34,309 nt of DNA, from assembly GCF_014698475.1 (NCBI RefSeq), contig NZ_JACJTB010000061.1, forward strand, positions 1 through 34,309, written 5' to 3'. The notes under the pieces are model-generated. The model searched no databases. It was not told the origin of the DNA and saw only the letters and a program-made list of their open reading frames with translations. Shown one piece after another: positions 6,512 to 14,436 of this stretch. The translations under genes were made by a program, and so were the position numbers. Position 1 is the stretch's first letter; each line of letters opens with the position of its first letter. Source of the DNA: Nostoc spongiaeforme FACHB-130 (GTDB lineage Bacteria; Cyanobacteriota; Cyanobacteriia; Cyanobacteriales; Nostocaceae).

Positions 6512-7990
6512 TTATGCTTGAATCCAAACTGATACTGAACCACCTAGACAACGAAATTCACCCCAGCCCCATTCATTGGTATATACAGCTTCTTTAATAT
6601 GTTCAGTTAAGTCAATAAACTTAGTATTGGGTTTACCAACTTCCATCCATTTAGAACCTTCTGAACCATCACTCATAATCACAGCCATTCCTTGAGGATG
6701 ATCTGCATCACCTAAGCGTGTCCAACCAATAGTATTCCAATGGTCTAAATAGTTGTATTGTGGCCCGTAAGCATAATGTTTACGGGCATAAAGTAACTTA
6801 TCAATAATCCAACGGTGGGAGGGCATAAAAATATTGTAACGATTGCCATCTTTCCCCCAGTCTTCATACTCTGCACCGTAGTAGTCAGCATGAAAGACAC
6901 AAGGATAGCCTTCTTGTCGTAACAAAATAATGGCGTAAGCTAAGGGTTTAAACCAAGGTTCAACGACAGATTCCAAAGCTTGTAACGGCTGAGAATCATG
7001 ATTTTCGACAAATGTCACAGCATGGGTAGGGCGTTGTTGCATCATTGTGCCATCCAAAATCCGGCGCATATCATAATTGCCTCCAGATTTGCTGGCTTGA
7101 TGAAAGTTGTAATGTAGTGGTACGTCAAAAACTGACATTTTGCCACGAACAGCATCAACATACCAAAGCAGAGTATTAATATCGTTATACCAATACTCTC
7201 CTACCATAAATAAATCTTTACCAGCGTGGCGTTCTAGTTCATCTATCCATTCAGGAAAGAACCATGTGGAAATATGTTTAATAGCATCAATGCGGAAACC
7301 ATCTACTTTTGTAGTGTCAAGATACCACTTACCCCAGTAAGTAACTTCACCGCGCACCCACTCGTTTTGAAAATCGAGATCACAACCCATCAAATAGGCA
7401 AAGTTGCCTTTTTCTAAGGCTACGTAGTCGTCAAAGTTTTTACCTTCTAATAAATAGACTGTGCTGCGATCGCCACTATTATATTCGTTATAATCAACAG
7501 CATCAAAATGCCACCAATGCCACTCAAAGTTAGAATATTTGCCTTGCCGTCCAGGGAAATTATAATGAGTGTAGGTCTTAATATCTTGTAACCCACCTTT
7601 AGGATTCAGGCGATCATCTTGAGGAAAAGGAGTGGCTTTTGGTGTTTCTACTGCATCACCACCCATCTTATGATTTAGTACCGCATCAGCATAAACTTGC
7701 AGACCATGCGTTTGCAGAGATTTAACCGCATCAAGATACTGCTGACGTGTACCATATTTCGTCCGCACTGAGCCTTTTTGATCAAACTCACCTAAATCAA
7801 ATAAGTCATAAACACCATATCCCACATCAAACGACCCAGCAAAGCCCTTGTAGGCTGGTGGTAGCCACATGGCTGTAAAACCTGCATCTGCTAATTCTGG
7901 TGCTGAAGCCTCAACTTTACTCCACAAGTTCCCATCGTTAGGGATGTACCAGTGGAAATATTGCATCATTGTGCCATTAATCTGTGCCAT
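6512..7990 (-). CDS. amyA: Cytoplasmic alpha-amylase (GH13, subfamily 5 type)
   Basis: An endo-acting glycoside hydrolase that cleaves alpha-1,4 bonds in starch or glycogen-like glucans. All four GH13 regions are visible: DAVLNH (102-107), GFRIDAIKH with the nucleophile D235, VGEYW with the acid/base E265, and FVENHD with the stabilising D332. The 492-residue length and the opening NGTMMQYFHWY match the E. coli AmyA-like intracellular family, and no signal peptide is present. It ends in a short all-beta domain C. The neighbour beyond its 3' end is a PPK2 remnant; upstream are rpsU and an RRM gene. It belongs to a block of chromosome-like cargo in a plasmid-like window. The frame looks intact, with all catalytic residues, so the enzyme is probably active on storage glycogen. 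Confidence 0.93.
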   Translation of the reverse strand: MAQINGTMMQYFHWYIPNDGNLWSKVEASAPELADAGFTAMWLPPAYKGFAGSFDVGYGVYDLFDLGEFDQKGSVRTKYGTRQQYLDAVKSLQTHGLQVYADAVLNHKMGGDAVETPKATPFPQDDRLNPKGGLQDIKTYTHYNFPGRQGKYSNFEWHWWHFDAVDYNEYNSGDRSTVYLLEGKNFDDYVALEKGNFAYLMGCDLDFQNEWVRGEVTYWGKWYLDTTKVDGFRIDAIKHISTWFFPEWIDELERHAGKDLFMVGEYWYNDINTLLWYVDAVRGKMSVFDVPLHYNFHQASKSGGNYDMRRILDGTMMQQRPTHAVTFVENHDSQPLQALESVVEPWFKPLAYAIILLRQEGYPCVFHADYYGAEYEDWGKDGNRYNIFMPSHRWIIDKLLYARKHYAYGPQYNYLDHWNTIGWTRLGDADHPQGMAVIMSDGSEGSKWMEVGKPNTKFIDLTEHIKEAVYTNEWGWGEFRCLGGSVSVWIQA

Positions 7991-8336
7991 GTCTCTTTGT
8001 GTCTGTAAATATCACCTTTGACGAGAGATACAGTCGAGATTGGTGGTAATTCGGAATTTTTCATGCGATTTAATTCCGAAACTCTGGAAGAAATACTTAA
8101 GAAAATGGAGAGCAGGGAACAAGGGACAATAAATAAGTATATATTTGGCACGGTGATGCCGGCTTCGCTGAATTGAGAAGAATCAGCATCATCACTCGAT
8201 TGTGTAGAATTGAGTAGCATAAGGCTTTTAGAGTTTGATGCTTTTATAAAAGAACTAAATGGGTAACTCTTGCTACTTAGAAGCCAGTAAGGACTACCAT
8301 TGCTTAATTTTTGCTTACTGCTGCTAAGTTCCATAG
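7991..8336. other. Gene-free gap upstream of the amylase gene
   Basis: About 345 bp between the rpsU terminator and the amylase start. An open frame runs through it on the minus strand (to 8370), but it is serine-rich, overlaps the amylase start and shows no protein-like features. The gap presumably contains the amylase promoter. I see no strong operator or repeat. Confidence 0.5.
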
Positions 8337-8363
8337 AAAAAACCCTCATAAACACTATGAGGG
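8337..8363 (-). terminator. Rho-independent terminator of rpsU
   Basis: On the minus strand CCCTCATA, a 5-nt loop and TATGAGGG are followed by a run of six T. This is a classic intrinsic terminator, 26 bp downstream of the rpsU stop codon. Confidence 0.85.
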
Positions 8364-8388
8364 CATTCATTAAAAACTATGTCAGTTC

Positions 8389-8577
8389 TCAAGTGCGGAA
8401 ACGTCTTTTACCTTGCTTTTGTAAAGCCAGTTTTTTGCGCTTGGATTTCTCAATAGGCGTTTCAAAGTGACGATGCTTCCTCATGTCTTGAAAAATCCCC
8501 GCCTTGGAAACTTCTCGCTTAAATCGGCGTAACGCTGACTCAAGATGTTCATTTTCACCCACTATAATTTGGGTCAT
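8389..8577 (-). CDS. rpsU: Small ribosomal subunit protein S21
   Basis: A component of the 30S subunit involved in recognising the translation start. The 62-residue product shows the whole S21 pattern: [21 protein letters not shown] at the start, then KREVSKAGI and RKHRHFE, and a highly basic C-terminal [19 protein letters not shown] clear AGGAG ribosome site precedes the start. It follows the RRM gene by 70 bp on the same strand and ends at an intrinsic terminator, reproducing the rbpA1-rpsU (rps21) order described in Anabaena. A chromosomal copy must exist if this window is a plasmid, so this would be a paralogue. Confidence 0.93.
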   Translation of the reverse strand: MTQIIVGENEHLESALRRFKREVSKAGIFQDMRKHRHFETPIEKSKRKKLALQKQGKRRFRT

Positions 8578-8647
8578 TCTTTCTCCTACTAAATTGCTTG
8601 ATCAATGGCCTAAAAATTGGCTCTCTCTTTTAATACGGTTTCAAAGC

Positions 8648-8953
8648 TTAGTAGCGTCCGCGTCCACCACCACTATATCCGCCACGTCCACCACCAGACG
8701 AACCTCTGTCTTCTTTGGGCTTGGCTTTATTAACTTTCAGGTCACGACCCATCCATTCAGCACCATCAAGACCATCAATAGCAGCATCTTCTTCTGCATC
8801 TGTTCCCATTTCCACGAAAGCGAAGCCGCGCGGACGACCTGTTTCCCGGTCTTGTGGTACTTGAACCCGCTTTACAGTACCATATTCAGCAAAAATACCC
8901 TTAATATCCTCTTCCGTAACTTGGTAGGAGAGGTTGCCTACATAAATTGACAT
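8648..8953 (-). CDS. rbpA: Cyanobacterial RRM-type RNA-binding protein with glycine-rich tail
   Basis: A single RNA-recognition-motif protein that binds single-stranded RNA. RNP2 is IYVGNLSY (residues 3-10) and RNP1 is RGFAFVEM (~42-49); both carry the expected aromatic residues. After residue ~80 comes a short GGGRGGYSGGGRGRY tail, as in the cold-inducible Rbp family of Anabaena. In those organisms rbpA1 is followed by rps21 and induced by cold, and the same order is present here, 70 bp apart. A GGAGA ribosome site lies 7 bp before the start, and a TTGACA promoter is visible upstream. A role in mRNA localisation, stability or cold adaptation is inferred from the family. Confidence 0.92.
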   Translation of the reverse strand: MSIYVGNLSYQVTEEDIKGIFAEYGTVKRVQVPQDRETGRPRGFAFVEMGTDAEEDAAIDGLDGAEWMGRDLKVNKAKPKEDRGSSGGGRGGYSGGGRGRY

Positions 8954-9009
8954 TGATTTTCTCCAAAATTTTGAGTGTGTAGAGATTTAAATTTCGGAGA
9001 AAAGTCTGT

Positions 9010-9037
9010 AAATACCAAAAGGGTAAAGCCTGTCAAT
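9010..9037 (-). promoter_or_regulatory. Sigma70-type promoter of rbpA
   Basis: On the minus strand a perfect -35 TTGACA (9037-9032) is followed after 16 bp by TATTTA (9015-9010). This leaves an AT-rich 5' leader of about 50 nt before the rbpA start. Long leaders are known for cold-regulated rbp genes. Confidence 0.5.
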
Positions 9038-9309
9038 ACTAAAAACAAAAATACTCACCAAATTAATTCTCTTTTTCTAGGATGACATAAAAGCCAATTA
9101 GGTGCATCCAGTAAAGGTTAATAAATGGTTAACCCTGATGTGATAAGGCAGCGTACGCTCTCGCAGTCAAAAACCCAGTCGGAATGATTGGGCTTTTGAT
9201 GGGGTTATATTCCCAAGAGCAAGTTATAGAAGTTCTGTATAAGTGGCTTTTCTTTCCATGACTACAAAAGCTAGATCGCAAATTCCAGAAAATAGTGGAC
9301 ACGAAACTT

Positions 9310-9501
9310 TCAATTACCCTGTTCAATCCACTCACGCCCTGCCTTTTCTGCGGCTTCTGGCGTATAGTAAAGCTTGCCCTTACCAAACACTGCACCACCA
9401 GCACTAATTAACCGGAATTGCCAGCAATCAGCCTCTGTGTAAAACACCAGCAGAGTAAAGTTATGAATGCCAACAATTGAGTGAATTTTGGTGGTATTCA
9501 T
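9310..9501 (-). CDS. Conserved-looking small hypothetical protein
   Basis: A 63-residue protein from the ATG at 9501. The middle reads as short beta strands (NFTLLVFYTEADCWQFRLIS), and the end is GKGKLYYTPEAAEKAGREWIE, a strand-turn-helix arrangement that looks genuinely coding. I do not recognise the function; proteins of this look are common as single genes in Nostoc-type genomes. An in-frame ATG at 9519 would add six residues. It stands alone, divergent from parA. Confidence 0.55.
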   Translation of the reverse strand: MNTTKIHSIVGIHNFTLLVFYTEADCWQFRLISAGGAVFGKGKLYYTPEAAEKAGREWIEQGN

Positions 9502-9519
9502 TAGCGTTCTGTAGCTCAA

Positions 9520-9713
9520 GCTCTACCCAAGTTTTACCAAACTATTTTCTTGGAAGAAGTAATTTGTGAACAGGCACTTTGGGGTATGTGGTTTTTTTCG
9601 CAGCATTCGGGCGTTTGACTCTTTTCATCAACCAAGCGAAATTTGTAGCGAAGAACCGCATAATTAATGGCAGTAATCTTAAAGCCAAGCTGAAAAATTA
9701 TTAGGCAGAATCA
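9520..9713. promoter_or_regulatory. Intergenic region upstream of parA
   Basis: This 194-bp gap between divergent genes must carry the promoter of the parAB-vapBC unit. Only a weak AGG ribosome site is visible before the parA start, and I could not find a strong inverted repeat here that would be an obvious parS or operator. Confidence 0.4.
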
Positions 9714-10349
9714 ATGTTAATTGGTGTTTTAAACAGAAAGGGTGGCTGTGGAAAATCAACTACAGCAGTTCACCTTGCTTACTGGTTAGCCCAGAGAAAG
9801 CATAATGTGATAGTTATTGACTCGGATGGACAAACAAGTTCCAGTCTGTGGCTAGAAAAACTTAACTTACCTTCTTTAATTGTCAATGATCCAGATGATT
9901 TATTTGACCAAATTACGCTGTACTCAGGACAGTATGATGCAGTTATAGTGGATTCTCCAGCAGTGCTTGGCGAAACAGCTAAAGCCGTATTGTTGAGTGT
10001 TGATTTTGCATTAGTGCCTGTGCAGCCATCAAATCTCGATCTACTAGCAACTAAAGATATTGTCCGTTTGGTCAACCAAGCTCAGAAAATCCGCAAAGGG
10101 ACTCCAAAAGCAGCGATGTTTTTAAGTCGAGCTTCAAAAGGAACTGTATTATTAAGGGAAGCCCAAGAGGTTTTATCCCAAACTCAAGGGCTGACTTTAC
10201 TGAAACAAGTGATTTATCAGCGACAAGTTATTGCTGATGCACCAGGTCAATCTGCTACTGTTTTTAGTATGTCTGGTGATGCGGCATATCAAGCTGCAAA
10301 AGATTATGAGCAGCTTTTCGAGGAGGCTTTGAGTTATGGCAAGGCGTAA
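9714..10349 (+). CDS. parA: ParA-family plasmid partition ATPase
   Basis: A Walker-type ATPase that binds the nucleoid and moves or positions ParB-bound plasmid copies. The deviant Walker A motif KGGCGKST is at residues 9-16, with the signature lysine K9. The A' segment (VIDSDGQTSS, ~34-43) and Walker B (AVIVDSPA) follow. At 211 residues it is the short type (Ib-like) without an N-terminal DNA-binding domain. Such ParAs usually rely on ParB or another protein for autoregulation. It overlaps parB by 14 bp, so the two are translationally coupled. Confidence 0.93.
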   Translation: MLIGVLNRKGGCGKSTTAVHLAYWLAQRKHNVIVIDSDGQTSSSLWLEKLNLPSLIVNDPDDLFDQITLYSGQYDAVIVDSPAVLGETAKAVLLSVDFALVPVQPSNLDLLATKDIVRLVNQAQKIRKGTPKAAMFLSRASKGTVLLREAQEVLSQTQGLTLLKQVIYQRQVIADAPGQSATVFSMSGDAAYQAAKDYEQLFEEALSYGKA

Positions 10350-11232
10350 TAGCTTGAAAGATGATTGGAAATTTGAGGCTACGGAATCCAATGTTCATCA
10401 AATATCTATCGATTCAATCATTCTTCCGTCAAACCAACCTCGCCGCTATTTTGACCCTCAAAAGCTTCAACAATTAAAGGAGTCAATTTCCACACATGGA
10501 ATTTTAGAACCATTATTAGTTCGTCCTGCCCCCAAAAATGGTCAGTATGAATTAGTAGCGGGAGAGCGACGTTATAGAGCTGCAAAAGAAGCAGGCTTAA
10601 CTTCAATTCCTGTAACTGTAAGAGAATTAACCGATGATGAAGCAGTTCAACTAGCCCTTGTTGAAAACCTACAGCGTGAGGATCTCAACCCTGTAGAAGA
10701 AACAGAGGGAATTTTGCAACTATTAAGTCTCAAACTTAAAATCGATTTGGCACAGGTTCCTTCTCTTCTTTACCGGATGCGAAATGAAGTGGTTGGCAAT
10801 ACTAATCAAAACGTTTTGATTAGTTCAGAATCCCAGCAAATTCAAGCTGTTTTTGATAACCTAGCATTTATTACTTGGGAGTCTTTCGTTACAACTAGGC
10901 TAACACTACTAAATTTACCAAGTGAAATTTTGTCAGCACTGCGAACAGGCAGAATTGCTTACACTAAGGCTCAAGCCATTGCTCGGTTAAAAGATGAGGA
11001 CAAGAGAAGAGCATTACTGGAGGATGCGATAACTCAAAACTTATCTCTTGCTCAAATCAGGGAGCGGCTCAAAGCATTTCTACCTGCCAAGGAAGAACCC
11101 CAAACGCTAAAGCAGAAGATGCAAGAGATTACCCATCGTTTTCAAAAAGCAAAAGCCTGGGATGATCCAAAAAAACAGAAAAGATTAGAAAAGTTGTTGA
11201 TGCAAATGGAAGCCATACTAGCAGAGGATTAA
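10336..11232 (+). CDS. parB: ParB/Spo0J-family centromere-binding CTPase
   Basis: Binds the plasmid centromere and stimulates ParA. Residues ~20-115 form the ParB N-terminal domain with box I (LVRPAPKNGQYELVAGERRYRAA), where the arginine-rich GERRYRAA at 76-83 contacts CTP in this family, and the box II-like ENLQREDLNP at 110-119. The middle (SLLYRM..., FITWESFVTTRLTLLNLP) has the form typical of cyanobacterial plasmid ParBs rather than the standard helix-turn-helix text. A basic C-terminal region (~240-298) may dimerise. The gene contains a 24-bp perfect palindrome at codons 156-163. It is followed after only 4 bp by the antitoxin gene. Confidence 0.92.
   Translation: MARRNSLKDDWKFEATESNVHQISIDSIILPSNQPRRYFDPQKLQQLKESISTHGILEPLLVRPAPKNGQYELVAGERRYRAAKEAGLTSIPVTVRELTDDEAVQLALVENLQREDLNPVEETEGILQLLSLKLKIDLAQVPSLLYRMRNEVVGNTNQNVLISSESQQIQAVFDNLAFITWESFVTTRLTLLNLPSEILSALRTGRIAYTKAQAIARLKDEDKRRALLEDAITQNLSLAQIRERLKAFLPAKEEPQTLKQKMQEITHRFQKAKAWDDPKKQKRLEKLLMQMEAILAED
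10801..10824. promoter_or_regulatory. 24-bp perfect palindrome inside parB, candidate parS
   Basis: The half-site ACTAATCAAAAC is followed directly by its exact reverse complement. The sequence is in frame and encodes TNQNVLIS in the linker of ParB. ParB proteins of this clamp-forming family recognise perfect or near-perfect palindromes, and in Bacillus subtilis a parS lies within the parB gene (spo0J) itself. A role as centromere is inferred. Confidence 0.5.
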
Positions 11233-11236
11233 GTAT

Positions 11237-11581
11237 ATGACTATTAAAGAACTCCTGCTCCAAGAAATTGAATCATCTCCAGAGTCTCTCCTTGAAGAAA
11301 CGCTTGATTTTCTCCGCTTATTGAAAACTAAGCAAGCAGCAGGAGAAAAAGAGCCGCAACACCCACATATTCAGCCAGAAGCAGCAGATTCTAATACCCA
11401 AAATCAACCACACGAAAACTCGACAGAGAATTCTCAAATACCCTATCGTCCAGCTTCTGGCCGTTCCATACTCAGACACGCAGGCACTTGGGCAGGTGAT
11501 GACTTTGATGAGTGTCTTCAGTCTGTTTACGCGACTCGTGGCAAAGCCAAATTCGATTATGATGTAAATCCTTTTGAGTAA
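11237..11581 (+). CDS. DUF2281-like antitoxin (VapB-type)
   Basis: A 114-residue protein with an amphipathic N-terminal helix ([28 protein letters not shown]), a long polar linker rich in Gln, Asn and Pro, and a C-terminal [20 protein letters not shown] segment. This organisation resembles cyanobacterial antitoxins of the DUF2281 type that accompany PIN toxins. The C-terminal part is expected to wrap the toxin, the N-terminal part to dimerise or bind DNA. Its stop shares one base with the toxin start (TAATG), so the pair is translationally coupled. A GAGGA ribosome site overlaps the parB end. Confidence 0.75.
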   Translation: MTIKELLLQEIESSPESLLEETLDFLRLLKTKQAAGEKEPQHPHIQPEAADSNTQNQPHENSTENSQIPYRPASGRSILRHAGTWAGDDFDECLQSVYATRGKAKFDYDVNPFE

Positions 11582-12024
11582 TGTACCTGCTAGATACTAA
11601 CCACTGTAGTGCTATCATCCTTGGCGAACCAAACGTTATTCGTCGAATAACTGAAGTTGGAGAATTAAATATTGCTACCTGCGTAATTGTGCAGGGTGAA
11701 CTTACATATATGATGGAAAATTCTGCACAGAGGGAAACTAATCTTGTTTCTTTGACAGAATTTATAGAAGATATCCGCATCTACGGTGTTACAGAGGACA
11801 CGGCTAATATTTACGGTCAACTCAAAGCAGCCTTGATGAGACAATTTGGCCCCAAAGAGAAAAGCAAGCGTAGAAAAACTCAGGTGACAGACCTAGGCTT
11901 TGATGAAAATGACATTTGGATTGCTGCTATAGCTCTACAAAACGGTCTTAGCGTTGTGTCAGCCGATAGCGACTTTCAGAGAATTCAACAAGTGAGAACA
12001 TTGTCTGTTGAATCTTGGCTGTAA
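11581..12024 (+). CDS. vapC: PIN-domain ribonuclease toxin (VapC-type)
   Basis: A Mg-dependent ribonuclease predicted to block growth unless neutralised by the preceding antitoxin. The PIN pattern is complete: LLDTN at the start with D5, the conserved glutamate in VQGELTYM (residue ~40), then [12 protein letters not shown], with acidic residues near 104-107, and [10 protein letters not shown] near the end. The 147-residue length is normal. Placement at the end of a parA-parB-antitoxin-toxin transcription unit suggests that partition and post-segregational killing are controlled together. Confidence 0.88.
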   Translation: MYLLDTNHCSAIILGEPNVIRRITEVGELNIATCVIVQGELTYMMENSAQRETNLVSLTEFIEDIRIYGVTEDTANIYGQLKAALMRQFGPKEKSKRRKTQVTDLGFDENDIWIAAIALQNGLSVVSADSDFQRIQQVRTLSVESWL

Positions 12025-12043
12025 ATCCCAAGAGATGGGATTT
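12023..12043 (+). terminator. Hairpin at the end of the parAB-vapBC unit
   Basis: AAATCCCA and TGGGATTT form an 8-bp perfect stem with a 5-nt loop overlapping the vapC stop codon. No T-run follows, so intrinsic termination is uncertain, although its position suits it. Confidence 0.45.
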
Positions 12044-12148
12044 AACAAAGTAAATGACAGTAAGGCGAAAATCTAAATTTGTTAATTGGCGAAAGTTTGC
12101 ATAAGACAAGCGTTCGCTTCCACAAAAAACTTAGGAGAGAGATTTGAA

Positions 12149-14152
12149 TTAAACTATCTTGTTCAAACAGTTAATTTTTACAGGAACCTCAATCACAAAC
12201 TTTGTGCCTTGCCCCAATGTGGAGTCACACCAAAGATTACCACCATGCTGCTGAGTCACAATTTGATAGCTTATAAACAAACCCAAGCCAGTACCTTTAC
12301 CAACAGGCTTAGTGGTGAAGAAAGGATCAAATAGTTTAGAGCAAATTTCTTCTGGAATACCTATTCCATTGTCAGAAATTATAATCCTCACTTGGTGAGT
12401 ATCAATTTGACAAGTCTGAATCCAAATAGTGTTGGGGTTGTCACAAATGTCTTGGAACGAACGTCCCTGATTAGATTCTTCTAAGGCATCAACAGCATTG
12501 CTCACAAGATTCATAAACACTTGATTCAAGGAGCGGGCATCACATTCAATCAGTGGTAAATAACTATACTCCTTAATCACCTGAATCGGTGGACGCTCCT
12601 CTGTTGCTTCCAATCGATGTTGTAAGATTATCAAGGTACTATCAATTCCTTGATGAATATCTACGGCTTTCAATCCTGCTTCATCCAAGCGTGAGAAGTT
12701 CCGCAGTGATAACACAATATCACGGATGCGCTCAGTACCAATTTTCATGGACTGAAGAATATTGACCATATCTGAGCGTAAAAAGTCCAGTTCAAGCGCA
12801 TCCAATTCTGCGTGTAGAGTTTGAGGTGGATGAGGATAGTGGTGTTGGTAAACTTGCAATGCCTTCAACAAGCTTTGGACATACTCAGAAAGATGAATTA
12901 AGTTGCCATGAATGAAATTAATCGGGTTATTGATTTCATGGGCAACTCCTGCCACCATTTGTCCCAATGCCGACATTTTTTCACTCTGAAGCATCTGTAA
13001 TTGGGTCTGCTTCAGTGTTTGCAGTGTTTGCTGAAGAGTTGTATTCTTTTCCTTCAATTCTTCAGTCCTTTGCTGAACCCGAACTTCCAGAATTTCATTA
13101 GTTTTGGCTAATTCAGCAAAAGCTGAATGCAGCTTAGTTTGAGCTTGTGTCCTTTCGGAGTTGGTCGCTGTCAACACCAGAATAGTTAGCGTAATCACAC
13201 CAATAAACGATTGGAGTTGAAGCAAAGATTGGTTGAGATCCTCACTCGCAAAACCGCCTTTGCCATTGACAGTTGCAATCACAGCACTCGCCGCCACGAT
13301 AAAAGTTAACAGCGTCGCACCCGGTTGACCCAATCGAAAGCCAGACCAGATCAACATCGGAATCAACATATATTCCAGATGATACCCCTCACCAAAAGCG
13401 ACTTTGCTGATCAGAATAACCAACCCCATCAGGGTAACTGACTCTACCACAAGGAAACAGAATCTTAAGCGACTTGAGGAAACTGGGAAGTGCTGAATTT
13501 GAGACAGATTTTCAGCATCCTCTAACGTTGAACGAAAGAATAACCATTGCTGAATTGAATGACGGCTTTTTTGAATTAATTGCCCCCAACTCAGAAGAAT
13601 CGGGGTGACGATAAAAATTCCCGAAACATTAGAAATCCACCAAGTTAACCACACTGTTCCATACACTTTCCAAGGAACTTTACCACTCAGCGCCAAGCAA
13701 GCTACTCCAACAGTTGCATTGATGAGCGGCCCCATCATCCCGGTTAAAATCAAAAATTTGAATACATCGGTGACACGTTCCAAGGGATAGCGAAAGTTAG
13801 TAGCTTTCCGCAACAAGAACGCACCAAAAATTGTCCCCAAGGTTGTTCCGAACGCAATACCCAGAACAGGTAGCGTCGAAATCACCAAGGATAAGAAACT
13901 TGTGGCATCTTGGAATGCCCAGAAATTGGCGAAAAATGAACCCAGCAAAACACCATATCTGCTCCAGTTACCAAACAATAAAACAGCACCAGCAGCAATT
14001 CCATCCGGTGGCCAAACAGGAGTCACGTCTTGAGGTGTGGAGGCAAGATAACGTGAAATTTCAGCCACTTTATAGTATGTGAATGCCAAAACAATAGTAC
14101 ATCCAATTTTCCTAAGCGTACGAGCGAATATAAAGGGTTTTTGTTGAATCAT
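12149..14152 (-). CDS. MASE1-domain membrane sensor histidine kinase
   Basis: An inner-membrane kinase expected to sense a signal through its membrane part and phosphorylate a response regulator. Residues ~10-330 contain about eight hydrophobic spans with the MASE1-type WPPDGIAAGAVLLFG segment near 47-61. A coiled coil follows (~335-385). The HisKA-like phosphoacceptor is H405 in AGVAHEINNPI. The HATPase domain has the N box (LVSNAVDAL, ~549), G1 (DNGIGIP, 594-600) and G2 (GKGTGLGL, 618-625). All catalytic boxes are intact. No response regulator lies in the window, so its partner must be elsewhere. It diverges from the serine hydrolase gene. Confidence 0.9.
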   Translation of the reverse strand: MIQQKPFIFARTLRKIGCTIVLAFTYYKVAEISRYLASTPQDVTPVWPPDGIAAGAVLLFGNWSRYGVLLGSFFANFWAFQDATSFLSLVISTLPVLGIAFGTTLGTIFGAFLLRKATNFRYPLERVTDVFKFLILTGMMGPLINATVGVACLALSGKVPWKVYGTVWLTWWISNVSGIFIVTPILLSWGQLIQKSRHSIQQWLFFRSTLEDAENLSQIQHFPVSSSRLRFCFLVVESVTLMGLVILISKVAFGEGYHLEYMLIPMLIWSGFRLGQPGATLLTFIVAASAVIATVNGKGGFASEDLNQSLLQLQSFIGVITLTILVLTATNSERTQAQTKLHSAFAELAKTNEILEVRVQQRTEELKEKNTTLQQTLQTLKQTQLQMLQSEKMSALGQMVAGVAHEINNPINFIHGNLIHLSEYVQSLLKALQVYQHHYPHPPQTLHAELDALELDFLRSDMVNILQSMKIGTERIRDIVLSLRNFSRLDEAGLKAVDIHQGIDSTLIILQHRLEATEERPPIQVIKEYSYLPLIECDARSLNQVFMNLVSNAVDALEESNQGRSFQDICDNPNTIWIQTCQIDTHQVRIIISDNGIGIPEEICSKLFDPFFTTKPVGKGTGLGLFISYQIVTQQHGGNLWCDSTLGQGTKFVIEVPVKINCLNKIV

Positions 14153-14436
14153 CTGTTTACTGGCTGCTTGATTTTAACGCTGCTTTCTAAACATAGAATG
14201 CCCTTTTCCTTAATTGTCGAAACATACAGCAGTTTCAGCAAGTGCCTCAGATATAATTCCTTGCCCAGTACATTTTAGACAGACCATAGCTCAACATTAC
14301 TGAGTCTGGTTGTGAGAATTGATAAAAGCTGATGAACCCGATTGGTTCATTGCTTGTACGTATTTGGATAGCATGGCTTAATAATCGACGCTTCGTACAA
14401 TAATAAGTAAATAAGTAATCTTTCAAGCTTTCAATA

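Noticed and set aside
7966-8370. 134-aa frame between amylase and rpsU on the minus strand
   Set aside because: It overlaps the amylase start, has serine-rich low-quality composition, and begins inside the rpsU terminator.
12086-12334. 82-aa plus-strand frame overlapping the histidine kinase end
   Set aside because: Antisense shadow of the kinase ATPase domain.
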